Source of the DNA: CAWDDG01 sp963801065
GTDB lineage: Bacteria > Actinomycetota > Actinomycetes > Jiangellales > Jiangellaceae
NCBI GenBank assembly: GCA_963801065.1
Contig: CAWDDG010000007.1
Coordinates: 248,001 to 312,000 of the forward strand
Reading direction: 5' to 3'
Length of the DNA: 64,000 nt
A program made the translations under genes and the position numbers. The notes beneath the pieces were generated by a model. It was given only the letters and a program-made list of their open reading frames with translations. It was not told where the DNA came from and made no database searches. Below, one piece after another: positions 40,994 through 48,819 of the stretch (the first letter of the stretch is position 1; every line of letters begins with the position of its first letter).

Positions 40994-41569
40994 ATGAGAC
41001 TTGTACGAACACTTGGGCTCGCGGCCGGGTTGGCCATGGTGGGCTCGATGGCGCTGGCGGGAGGGGCCTCGGCCAAGCCGCTCGAGCACACGGCGTTCCA
41101 CGACGAGTTCAGCGAGATCTTCGACGACTTCTGTGACGTTCCTGGCCTCACGGTCCAGTTCGACAACGCTGCCGACGTTCGCTTGCTGGTCAACCCGCAC
41201 GGGCCGGACGGCTTGGCCTATTTCCATGCGACCGTGAAGTTCACCAACGTGTTTACGAACGTGGCCAACGACAACACCGTCACCGAGGTCGGCAACGTTG
41301 TCGACAAGGACCTCCGCGTGACCGACAACGGCGACGGCACACTGACGATCCTCGTCTTGACCACCGGAAACGCCGCCGTGTACGGCCCGGACGGCAAGGC
41401 CCTCGCCAGGAACCCCGGCCAGGTTCGGTTCGAGCTCTTGATCGACCACGGCGGCACGCCGATCGACCCGACCGACGACGAGTTCCTCGAGTTCCTCGGC
41501 ATGGTGAAGGGATCGACCGGCAGGACCGACGACTTCTGCGCAGCGGTCGTCCCGGTACTCGAAGCCTGA
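40994..41569 (+). CDS. Small secreted protein 3 (element B cargo)
   Basis: 191 residues from ATG 40994, preceded by GAGGGGGGAAC. The signal peptide (M-R-L-V-R-T-L-G-L-A-A-G-L-A-M-V) has cleavage expected after A-S-A. The mature protein is acidic, with beta-strand patterns (V-R-L-L-V-N, F-H-A-T-V-K-F-T-N-V-F-T-N) and two cysteines (D-D-F-C-D-V-P and D-D-F-C-A-A). No known domain. The order of its first motifs (E-I-F-D-D-F-C-D-V-P) weakly parallels secreted protein 2 (E-T-F-V-D-V-V-P-S-C). Confidence 0.8.
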   Translation: MRLVRTLGLAAGLAMVGSMALAGGASAKPLEHTAFHDEFSEIFDDFCDVPGLTVQFDNAADVRLLVNPHGPDGLAYFHATVKFTNVFTNVANDNTVTEVGNVVDKDLRVTDNGDGTLTILVLTTGNAAVYGPDGKALARNPGQVRFELLIDHGGTPIDPTDDEFLEFLGMVKGSTGRTDDFCAAVVPVLEA

Positions 41570-41826
41570 CCAACGGGCGGGCGTACGTGGAAGGCGACGT
41601 CGGTCGGCTCACGTTCGATTTGGTGGAAGACCAACCGCCCGCACGCTCGTAGTGGACTAGCGCGGTTCGACGTCCTCGGGGGTATCCATGCGCGCCCCCG
41701 TCACGGCGCGTCGGCGCTGTGTTGCAGGCCCTGAGCCTGGCCGGGGCGGATGATGAGCCAGCCGGTCAGGCCGGTGGTGCTGGGTAGGGTGTCGTTCACG
41801 GTGCTCGACCTCCCGGGTCGGGTTCC
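41570..41826 (-). other. Interval before the right end of element B
   Basis: About 257 bases. On the minus strand a 32-residue frame starts at a GTG near 41800 after GGGAGG and occupies the same place as the small ORF in element A, but the peptides are not alike. No firm gene is called. Confidence 0.3.
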
Positions 41827-41973
41827 GAGGTCCCGGCCGGCGTGTAGTCGTCGCGCCGGGACCGCCCCGATTCAATCGGGACATTTTGCACTACACCGCA
41901 TCTGACCCTGCACGTTTGAGGAGCCGCTATGCACAGCGTTCATGCGTACCTACTGCGCGACTACTTCGACTGA
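41827..41973 (+). repeat. Right-end arm plus decayed attachment core of element B
   Basis: It matches 39854-40001 throughout, including the first hairpin, GCACTACACCG and the core region. The second hairpin reads CCCGATT-C-AATCGGG: both stem sides changed relative to element A, so pairing is conserved. The core (41957-41973, GCGACTACTTCGACTGA) encodes R-D-Y-F-D and stop, a variant sigma-factor tail. Confidence 0.82.
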
Positions 41974-41974
41974 C

Positions 41975-42769
41975 GTGGGCGCGACGAGCCTGCGGGATGC
42001 ATGCATCCTGGTCACCGGGGCGTCCAGCGGCATCGGTCGCGCCTGCGCCGAGGCGTTCGCCGCGGAGGGCGCCCGACTCGTGCTCGCAGCGCGCCGCCGC
42101 GACCGGCTCCGGGAGCTCGCCGACCAACTCGACGTCGACACGCACCTGGTTGAGATGGACGTGCGCGACCGGGCCGCCGTCGAAGGCGCGGTATCGGCGT
42201 TGCCAGCCCAGTGGGCCGCGGTCGACGTGCTGGTCAACAGCGCGGGCCTGGCGGCCGGGATGGAACCATTGCAGGACGGCGATCCGGACAACTGGGACCG
42301 GATGATCGACACGAACGTCAAGGGCCTGTTGTACGTCACCCGTGCAGTCCTGCCGGGAATGATCACCCGAGGTCGCGGTCACGTCATCAACATCGGCTCG
42401 GTCGCCGGTCACGAGACTTACCCGAACGGTGCGGTCTACTGCGCGTCCAAGGCGGCCGTCGACCGCATCACCAATGGCCTGCGGATGGATGTCGTCGGCA
42501 CCGGCGTGAAGGTCTCGACGGTCGACCCCGGACTCGTCGAGACGGAGTTCTCGACGGTCCGTTTCGGCGGCGACGCCGCACGAGCCGCGAGCGTGTACGA
42601 CGGCCTCGAGCCGCTTACGGGCGCCGACGTGGCCGAGGTCGTCGTGTGGGTCGCGAGCCGGCCCCGGCACGTCCAGGTGGCCGAGGTCGTCGTCCTGGCC
42701 GCCGCGCAGGGGTCTGCCACGCTCGTTCACCGCGATCTTGAGACAGGTACGGCGGTCGGACGCACGTAG
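41975..42769 (+). CDS. Short-chain dehydrogenase/reductase
   Basis: 264 residues from GTG 41975. I-L-V-T-G-A-S-S-G-I-G is the NADP-binding motif, L-V-N-S-A-G the structural motif, and I-G-S-V-A-G with Y-C-A-S-K the catalytic Ser/Tyr/Lys. It is a classical SDR close to the YdfG/serine-dehydrogenase group; the substrate is unassigned. The start lies one base after the stop of the decayed sigma tail. Before the insertions it was thus probably directly downstream of, and coupled to, sigA. An ATG at 41942 in frame would place the start inside the attachment core. Confidence 0.88.
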   Translation: MGATSLRDACILVTGASSGIGRACAEAFAAEGARLVLAARRRDRLRELADQLDVDTHLVEMDVRDRAAVEGAVSALPAQWAAVDVLVNSAGLAAGMEPLQDGDPDNWDRMIDTNVKGLLYVTRAVLPGMITRGRGHVINIGSVAGHETYPNGAVYCASKAAVDRITNGLRMDVVGTGVKVSTVDPGLVETEFSTVRFGGDAARAASVYDGLEPLTGADVAEVVVWVASRPRHVQVAEVVVLAAAQGSATLVHRDLETGTAVGRT

Positions 42770-42805
42770 ATGTCTCATGATCGCCCAGTGCCTGGGCCGC
42801 AAAGG

Positions 42806-43288
42806 TCAGCCGGCTATGACACCGATCAGCCAGGTCGCGGCGATGAGAAGCCCGGCGAGCAGTTCGATGAGGATCGCCAGGCCGACGGCCTTGAGCGCGT
42901 GTTCGGTCGACGGCCAGGCGACGCCGTGCCCGCCGAGCCGCACCCGCTCGGCCAGGTAGATCCCGAGCACGAAGCCGAGGAACAGGCCAACCACGGGTAT
43001 CACGAAGAAGCCGACGATCCCGAGAACGACGCCGGCCAGCATGCTGCGACCCGGCACTCCCGCGTCGCGCATGCGGCGTCCCGGGAGCAGGTACTTCGCG
43101 AGTGTGCCTGCGACCACAAGAACGGTTGCGACGGCCAGTACACCCCACGCGACGCCGGTGCGCTCGACGAGGGCCCACACGGCCACGGCCGCCCACACCA
43201 ACAGCAGACCGGGCAGCACGACGAGCACGATGCCGACGAGCCCGACCAGGATGGCCGCGCCGACCAGGACCAGACCGATGGGTTCCAC
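42806..43288 (-). CDS. DUF456 integral membrane protein
   Basis: 160 residues with about four helices. G-I-V-L-V-V-L-P-G-L-L-L-V-W-A is the DUF456 signature, and the mid-protein G-I-V-G-F-F-V-I-P-V-V-G-L-F-L-G helix is glycine-rich. These small proteins are thought to bind nucleotide or lipid, but no function is proven. It converges on the SDR gene. Confidence 0.85.
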   Translation of the reverse strand: MEPIGLVLVGAAILVGLVGIVLVVLPGLLLVWAAVAVWALVERTGVAWGVLAVATVLVVAGTLAKYLLPGRRMRDAGVPGRSMLAGVVLGIVGFFVIPVVGLFLGFVLGIYLAERVRLGGHGVAWPSTEHALKAVGLAILIELLAGLLIAATWLIGVIAG

Positions 43289-43375
43289 GCGGGGAATCGT
43301 GTCAGGAAAGTGCGACGGGCCTCGACCGTGGTGGTCGAGGCCCGTCGGCGTGTCGGCAGGTGGTGCCGGTCAGAT

Positions 43376-43600
43376 TCAGCGCTCCTCGGCCGCGGCAGTG
43401 GCCGAGGTGGTCAGCAGGCGGTCGGTTTCGTCGTGCCACTCGGTGGCGAGTGGCCGCAGCTTCGGCTCGTGCCGGCGGCCGTGGTGCCCGCAGAACAGCA
43501 GCTCGCTGCCGCCGGTGAGCACCACACGGATATATGCCTGAGCGCCGCATCTGTCGCAGCGGTCGGCGGCCTTGAGTGGGCTGACGAGTGCAGTGGTCAC
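43376..43600 (-). CDS. DUF7455 small zinc-ribbon protein
   Basis: 74 residues from GTG 43600, with AGAGGAGC upstream. A-D-R-C-D-R-C-G-A-Q-A and L-L-F-C-G-H-H-G-R-R supply two cysteine pairs for zinc. In actinobacteria a gene of this type commonly lies between the principal sigma factor and parE, which matches this position and supports the view that the 5.5 kb before it is foreign. Confidence 0.8.
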   Translation of the reverse strand: MTTALVSPLKAADRCDRCGAQAYIRVVLTGGSELLFCGHHGRRHEPKLRPLATEWHDETDRLLTTSATAAAEER

Positions 43601-43844
43601 GGTGCTCCTCTCGGGCGGTCAGGTCTGGCTCTCTCCAGAACATCCAAACAGAGGCTGTCTCTTCCAACCCACCTCCGATCGTCCGCTTCGCTCAGAGCGA
43701 AGCGACGTTGGTCACAGCCTGGGCCGTTCGGCGGCGCGGCGTCGATGCCCCGTCAGCGTCGCCCACTACCCTGGCAACGGCAGGACGCCATGCGGCGAAG
43801 ATCGACGTCGCGCCCACCTCTCGAGGCGAGGGAGAAACCGGTCC

Positions 43845-45965
43845 ATGTCGGCACAACCGGCCGAGCTGCCGATCCGGACCTCGTCCGCCAAGGGCGGTGC
43901 CCAGGCGTACACCGCGCGCCACCTGTCCGTGCTCGAGGGGCTCGAGGCGGTCCGCAAACGGCCGGGCATGTACGTCGGCTCCACCGACTCACGCGGGCTC
44001 ATGCACTGCCTCTGGGAGGTCATCGACAACGGGGTCGACGAGGCGCTGGCCGGCCAGTGCGCCACCATCGAGGTGGTCCTGGGCGCCGACGGCTCGGTCG
44101 AGGTCCGCGACGACGGCCGCGGCATTCCGGTCGACGTCCACACCCGCAGCGGGCTGTCCGGCGTCGAGGTCGTGTTCACCAAGCTGCACGCCGGCGGCAA
44201 GTTCGGGGGCGGTTCATACGCGGCTTCCGGCGGCCTGCACGGCGTCGGCGCAAGCGTCGTCAACGCGTTGTCCGCACGGCTCGACGTCCAGGTCGACCGT
44301 GACGGCAAGGTCCACGCCATGTCCTTCCGGCGCGGCGAACCCGGCGTCTTCGCGGGCGACGGGCCGGAGGCCGCGTTCGAGCCCTTCACCGACGGGTCCG
44401 AGCTCCGGATCACCGGCAAGATCCGCAAGGCCGTCACCGGCACCCGGATCCGGTTCTGGGCCGACCGGCAGATCTTCCTGCGCGACGCCGTGTTCTCCTT
44501 CGACGAGCTCGTGGCCCGGGCCCGGCAGACGTCGTACCTCGTTCCGGGGCTCGAGCTGATCCTCCGCGACGAGCGCGGCGACGAACCCGTCGAGCGGCGG
44601 TTCCGCCACAATGGCGGGATCGGCGAGTTCGTCGGCTTCCTCTCACCCGACGCCGCGGTGAGCGACGTACTTCGGCTTCATGGCACCGAGACCTTCTCGG
44701 AGACGGTCCCCGTGCTCGACGACGCCGGACACATGACGCCGCAGAGCGTCGAGCGCCGCTGCGAGGTCGACATCGCGCTGCGCTGGGGCGTCGGGTACGA
44801 CACCGAACTGCGATCGTTCGTCAACGTCATCGCCACCCCGAAGGGCGGCACCCATGTCGCGGGCTTCGAGCAGGGCCTGCTCAAGACGCTGCGTGACCAG
44901 GTACGCGCAAACGCCCGTCGCCTCAAGGCAGGCGACGACAAGATCGAGAAGGACGACGTTCTCGAGGGTCTCACCGGCGTGGTCACCGTCCGGCTGGCCG
45001 AACCGCAGTTCGAGGGCCAGACCAAGGAGGTCCTCGGCACTAGCGCCGTCCGCGGCATCGTCACCCGGGTCGTCGAGCGCCAGCTCACCGCTCGCCTGAC
45101 GGGAGCCAAGCGCGCTGACAAGGCGCAGGCCGCCGCGGTGCTCGAGAAGGTGGTCACCGCCGCCAAGACCCGGGTCGCCGCCAGGCTGCACAAGGAGACC
45201 GTCCGCCGCAAGAACGCCCTCGAGACCAGCGCCCTGCCGACCAAGCTGGTCGACTGCCGGTCCGGTGCGCTGGATCGCTCCGAGCTGTTCATCGTCGAAG
45301 GCGACTCCGCCCTCGGCACCGGTAAGGCCGCCCGCGACGCCGAGTACCAGGCGCTGCTCCCGATTCGAGGCAAGATCCTCAACGTCCAGAAAGCCTCCAT
45401 CGGCGACATGCTCAAGAACGCCGAGTGCGCTGCGATCATCCAGGTCGTCGGCGCCGGGTCGGGTCGCAGCTTCGACATCGCCCAGGCCCGCTACGGCAAG
45501 ATCATCCTGCTCGCCGATGCCGATGTCGACGGCGCCCACATCCGCACGCTGCTGGTCACGCTGTTCTTCCGGTACATGCGGCCACTGGTCGAGGCCGGCC
45601 GGCTGTTCGCCGCGATGCCTCCGCTGCACCGGATCGAGCTCACCAACCCGCGCAACGGACAAGACCGCTATCTGTACACATACACCGATCAGGAGTTGCA
45701 GAGGGCGTTGCGAGACCTCGACCGCAGGAGCGTCCGCTACAAGACCCCGCCGCAGCGCTACAAGGGTCTCGGGGAGATGGACCCCCACCAGCTGGCCGAG
45801 ACGACCATGGACCCACGGCACCGGAGGCTGCGTCGGATCACCGCGGACGACGCCGAAGCTGCCGACGCCGTGTTCGAGCTGCTCATGGGCAACGACGTCG
45901 CGCCGAGGAAGGAGTTCATCGTCGCCGGCGCTGCCGCGCTCGACCGGGCCCGCATCGACGCCTGA
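43845..45965 (+). CDS. parE: DNA topoisomerase IV subunit B (gyrase B-like)
   Basis: 706 residues. The GHKL ATPase domain has E-V-I-D-N-G-V-D-E-A, D-D-G-R-G-I-P and G-G-L-H-G-V-G-A-S. The transducer domain follows, then the Toprim domain with E-G-D-S-A and D-A-D-V-D-G-A-H-I, and a C-terminal Q-R-Y-K-G-L-G-E-M. It is intact. With ParC it decatenates or relaxes DNA using ATP. Called ParE rather than GyrB from its position near sigA and the matching parC 8 kb downstream; sequence alone does not separate the two absolutely. Confidence 0.92.
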   Translation: MSAQPAELPIRTSSAKGGAQAYTARHLSVLEGLEAVRKRPGMYVGSTDSRGLMHCLWEVIDNGVDEALAGQCATIEVVLGADGSVEVRDDGRGIPVDVHTRSGLSGVEVVFTKLHAGGKFGGGSYAASGGLHGVGASVVNALSARLDVQVDRDGKVHAMSFRRGEPGVFAGDGPEAAFEPFTDGSELRITGKIRKAVTGTRIRFWADRQIFLRDAVFSFDELVARARQTSYLVPGLELILRDERGDEPVERRFRHNGGIGEFVGFLSPDAAVSDVLRLHGTETFSETVPVLDDAGHMTPQSVERRCEVDIALRWGVGYDTELRSFVNVIATPKGGTHVAGFEQGLLKTLRDQVRANARRLKAGDDKIEKDDVLEGLTGVVTVRLAEPQFEGQTKEVLGTSAVRGIVTRVVERQLTARLTGAKRADKAQAAAVLEKVVTAAKTRVAARLHKETVRRKNALETSALPTKLVDCRSGALDRSELFIVEGDSALGTGKAARDAEYQALLPIRGKILNVQKASIGDMLKNAECAAIIQVVGAGSGRSFDIAQARYGKIILLADADVDGAHIRTLLVTLFFRYMRPLVEAGRLFAAMPPLHRIELTNPRNGQDRYLYTYTDQELQRALRDLDRRSVRYKTPPQRYKGLGEMDPHQLAETTMDPRHRRLRRITADDAEAADAVFELLMGNDVAPRKEFIVAGAAALDRARIDA

Positions 45966-45971
45966 CGTTCG

Positions 45972-46955
45972 TCACGAGGCAGTTGCGGACTCCCCGAGCA
46001 GACTCCTGGCTTGCTCGCTGCGGCGGTAGAGGACGACCCGGCGGTGCCTGGCCCGCACGACCAGTCCTGTGTCGAGCAATACACCGAGGTGGTACGAGAC
46101 GGTCGCGGGGGCGAGGCCATGCCGGCCGCTGAGCTCCGCCGTCGACCGCGGCCGGTCGAGATCACCCAGCAGTCGCGCTCGTGTGGCGCCCATCAGTCTG
46201 GGCAAGGCGTAGGTGCGCTGGGCGCCTACGGCCGCACCTATGCCGTCGGCCGGATAGAAGACCGACGCGTCGTCCGTTCGGCTCAGCTGGAGAAACATCC
46301 TGGGCCAGGCGAATGCGGACGGCGTGAGGACCAGCTCGGCATCGGCGAAGTCCGAGGTCAGCGTCAACCGCGACTCGATACGTAGGACATCGCCATCCCA
46401 ATGGACGCGGGAGTTCACTCCTCGGAGCACGGCGCCGACGCCGTGCCTGGACATCGTCTCCGAGCGATGTGACACGTCGGCCGTGAGCGCCGAGGCGACG
46501 CGGTCCCATCGATCGGCGACCGAGTGTTTCCAGAACTCGAGCAACCCGTTGGCCGCCCTGCGGGCGAACGTCCCCGCGTCCAACGCACGGCGAACCGATA
46601 CGGGCAGGCCGTCGTCGCAGAACTCCTGACCGTCCATCTCGTCGACCAGCCGGTGGTCCGGCGTGGCTCGGATCGCGTCCAGCTGAGTGTCGAACGTCCG
46701 GGTCGACCTGCCTGCGGGAGCCTTCGGCGTCAGGAAGTCGGGGGTATGGGTGCCGTTCCCTGCCTGGACGACGTCGCCGAGCAGCGCCACGTCAGGTTCC
46801 CGCAGCGCGAAGCGTGCGCTCGCCCCTGGGTCGCCGAACACGGGATGCCGTCGCCGGGAAGCGGCGAGCCTGAGCCAGGACAGCGCCTCGAATGCCGGTG
46901 ACGGAGCCAGCCGGACCCGGGCGAGGCTCGCGGCGTCGAGACGCACGGCGATCAC
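45972..46955 (-). CDS. ArsR-type winged-helix transcriptional regulator with long N-terminal domain
   Basis: 327 residues. The DNA-binding domain is C-terminal (~255-320): A-R-L-L-G-D-L-D-R-P-R-S-T-A-E-L, A-P-A-T-V-S-Y-H-L-G-V-L and V-V-L-Y-R-R. The first ~240 residues resemble the DUF5937-type sensor region of actinobacterial ArsR-like regulators. The effector is unknown. It is divergent from the solute-binding lipoprotein gene; TAGCGT 8 bases before GTG 46955 would give a leaderless transcript. The palindrome at 46980-47001 is a likely operator. Confidence 0.82.
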   Translation of the reverse strand: MIAVRLDAASLARVRLAPSPAFEALSWLRLAASRRRHPVFGDPGASARFALREPDVALLGDVVQAGNGTHTPDFLTPKAPAGRSTRTFDTQLDAIRATPDHRLVDEMDGQEFCDDGLPVSVRRALDAGTFARRAANGLLEFWKHSVADRWDRVASALTADVSHRSETMSRHGVGAVLRGVNSRVHWDGDVLRIESRLTLTSDFADAELVLTPSAFAWPRMFLQLSRTDDASVFYPADGIGAAVGAQRTYALPRLMGATRARLLGDLDRPRSTAELSGRHGLAPATVSYHLGVLLDTGLVVRARHRRVVLYRRSEQARSLLGESATAS

Positions 46956-46979
46956 GACTCAGCACGCTAGTCGGGGTAC

Positions 46980-47001
46980 GGATTCGAGAGGTCTCGAATC
47001 C
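46980..47001. promoter_or_regulatory. Perfect 10-bp-arm palindrome, candidate operator
   Basis: GGATTCGAGA-GG-TCTCGAATCC lies in the 124-base divergent region between the ArsR-type regulator and the substrate-binding lipoprotein. It is close to the regulator start and could control both genes. Confidence 0.7.
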
Positions 47002-47079
47002 ATACCAGGTGCGTCTCAGTGGCGCGTTCCCTGAAACCAGCGGTGCCTTCACCCATGAGGGCCAATACGAGGAGGATCC

Positions 47080-48723
47080 ATGGCCAGGGGAATCGTCGCC
47101 GGTGCCGCCGCATTCGTGCTGGTGTTGACTGCGTGTGGCGGCAGTGACGACAGCGAGGGAACCGGTGCTGGCGCCGCGCCGGGCGAGCCCACCGGTTCGG
47201 TGGTCATCGGCGGTTGCAATCCGCAGAACCCGTTGATCCCGGCGAACACCAACGAGGCCTGCGGTGGCGACCCTCAGCAGGAAGCCATCTTCTCGATGCT
47301 GGTGCGGTACAACCCGGACACGGCGGCGCCGGAGAACGAGATCGCCGAGTCGATCGAATCCGACGACAACATCACCTGGACGGTGAAGCTGAGGGAAGGG
47401 TGGACCTTCCACGACGGGACGCCGATCACCTCGGGCAGCTTCGTCGACGCCTGGAACTGGAGCGCTCGAGGTGAGAACGCGTACCTCAGCGCATACTTCT
47501 TCGAGCCGATCGAGGGATTCGCCGAGGTGCAGGGCGAGGTCGATGCCGAGGGTGCCTATGTCGAGGGTTCGGCCGTTGCCGATGAGATGTCGGGCTTGAC
47601 GGTCGTCGACGACCTGACGTTCACCATCACGTTGACCGCGCCGCAGTCGTCGTTCCCGCAGCGGCTGGGCTACACGACGTTCGCGCCGTTGCCGGAGGTG
47701 TTCTACGACGACCCGGCCGCGTTCGGCGACAAGCCGATCGGCTCCGGCCCCTACTCGGTGGTGGCGTGGAACAAGAACGCCGACATCCAGCTGACCGCCT
47801 ACGAGGGCTACCAGGGCGACGCCAAGCCTCAGGTCAAGGACGTGACGTTCCGGATCTACACCGATCAGCAGGCCGAGTACAACGACCTGTTGGCCGACAA
47901 CGTCGACGTGATGACCCAGTTGCCGGAGCAGGCACTGGCCGGGGAGCAGTACAAGGCCGACCTGGGCGACCGGTTCATCGAGCGCGAGACCGGCGTCATC
48001 CAGACGATGACGTTCGCGCCGCAGCGGGTCGATCCGGCGATGTCCAGCGTTCAGCTCCGTCAGGGTATTTCGATGGCGATCGACCGGGATCTGATCATCC
48101 AGAACATCTTCCAGGGCACCCGCGAGCCGGCGACCGGCTGGGTGTCCCCGGTGGTGGATGGGTACAAGGCCGACCAGTGCGGTGAGTTCTGCACGTACGA
48201 CCCCGACCGTGCGAGAGAACTGATCGAGGAGTCCGGGTTCACCGGGACCTTGACGCTGTCGTACAACGCCGACGCCGACCACAAGGGCTGGACCGAGGCG
48301 ACCTGCAACAGCATCAAGAACGCCGCCGGCTTGGAGTGTCTGGCGACGCCGGATGTCGACTTTGCCACGTTCCGTAGCAAGATCACCGATCGGCAGATGA
48401 AGGGCATGTTCCGGACCGGGTGGCAGATGGACTACCCGTACATCGAGAACTTCCTGGTGCCGTTGTACGAGACCGGCGGGTCGGCCAACGACGGCGACTT
48501 CAGCGATGCGGATGTCGATCAGAAGCTCGCGGACGCCGCCGAAGCCCAGGGTGACGACGCGCTCACCCTGTACCAGGAGGCCGAGGCGTTGCTCGCCGAT
48601 CACATGCCCGCCGTTCCGCTGTGGTACGGCAAGACGATCGCGGGCTACTCCACCAACGTCGACAACGTCAAGATCACCCCGTTCTCGACCGTCGACCTGC
48701 TCAGCATCACGTCGGCTGATTAG
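47080..48723 (+). CDS. Extracellular solute-binding lipoprotein, family 5 (oligopeptide-type)
   Basis: 547 residues; GAGGAGG lies before ATG 47080. The signal peptide ends in the lipobox L-T-A-C, giving a lipid-anchored mature protein. E-I-A-E-S-I-E and W-T-V-K-L-R-E-G-W-T-F-H-D-G-T-P are the family 5 (DppA/OppA) signature. Ligands are usually peptides. No permease or ATPase gene is adjacent, so it is an orphan that must share a transporter elsewhere. The divergent ArsR-type regulator probably controls it. Confidence 0.92.
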   Translation: MARGIVAGAAAFVLVLTACGGSDDSEGTGAGAAPGEPTGSVVIGGCNPQNPLIPANTNEACGGDPQQEAIFSMLVRYNPDTAAPENEIAESIESDDNITWTVKLREGWTFHDGTPITSGSFVDAWNWSARGENAYLSAYFFEPIEGFAEVQGEVDAEGAYVEGSAVADEMSGLTVVDDLTFTITLTAPQSSFPQRLGYTTFAPLPEVFYDDPAAFGDKPIGSGPYSVVAWNKNADIQLTAYEGYQGDAKPQVKDVTFRIYTDQQAEYNDLLADNVDVMTQLPEQALAGEQYKADLGDRFIERETGVIQTMTFAPQRVDPAMSSVQLRQGISMAIDRDLIIQNIFQGTREPATGWVSPVVDGYKADQCGEFCTYDPDRARELIEESGFTGTLTLSYNADADHKGWTEATCNSIKNAAGLECLATPDVDFATFRSKITDRQMKGMFRTGWQMDYPYIENFLVPLYETGGSANDGDFSDADVDQKLADAAEAQGDDALTLYQEAEALLADHMPAVPLWYGKTIAGYSTNVDNVKITPFSTVDLLSITSAD

Positions 48724-48735
48724 GGCATCGACGCA

Positions 48736-48776
48736 CTCGGCCTGCCGAGCCCTGGTCCGAGAGCCGGCAGGCCGAG
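48736..48776. terminator. Hairpin terminator after the solute-binding protein gene
   Basis: A perfect 12-base stem CTCGGCCTGCCG/CGGCAGGCCGAG around a 17-base loop starts 12 bases after the stop. No T-run follows, as is usual in actinobacteria. Confidence 0.75.
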
Positions 48777-48778
48777 GA

Positions 48779-48819
48779 GGGCTGGCCCGAGTCCTCGGTC
48801 AGGAGACTCGGGTCAGCCC
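48779..48819. terminator. Second hairpin terminator, overlapping the aldo/keto reductase stop
   Basis: GGGCTGGCCCGAGTC pairs with GACTCGGGTCAGCCC (one G-T pair) around an 11-base loop. It serves the convergent gene from the other strand and contains that gene's stop codon (48813-48815). Confidence 0.7.

Larger units (their letters stand above)
40002..41973 (+). mobile_element. Integrative element B (integrase-less remnant) in tandem with A
   Basis: 2.0 kb between the element A core and a third, decayed core. Like element A it has GCGCTGCTC shortly after its left core and the same right-end arm. It carries two secreted-protein genes and no integrase, so it has either lost it or moves in trans with element A. 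The decayed right core suggests it is the older insertion. Confidence 0.7.

Noticed and set aside
40221..41569. CRISPR-like array from repeated GTTCGACGAGGCG segments
   Set aside because: Only two full copies and one partial copy with unequal spacing, one enclosing a gene. There are no cas genes.
41942..41974. ATG 41942 as start of the SDR gene
   Set aside because: The extra residues translate the decayed attachment core out of the sigma frame and do not resemble SDR N-termini. GTG 41975 starts directly before the Rossmann strand.
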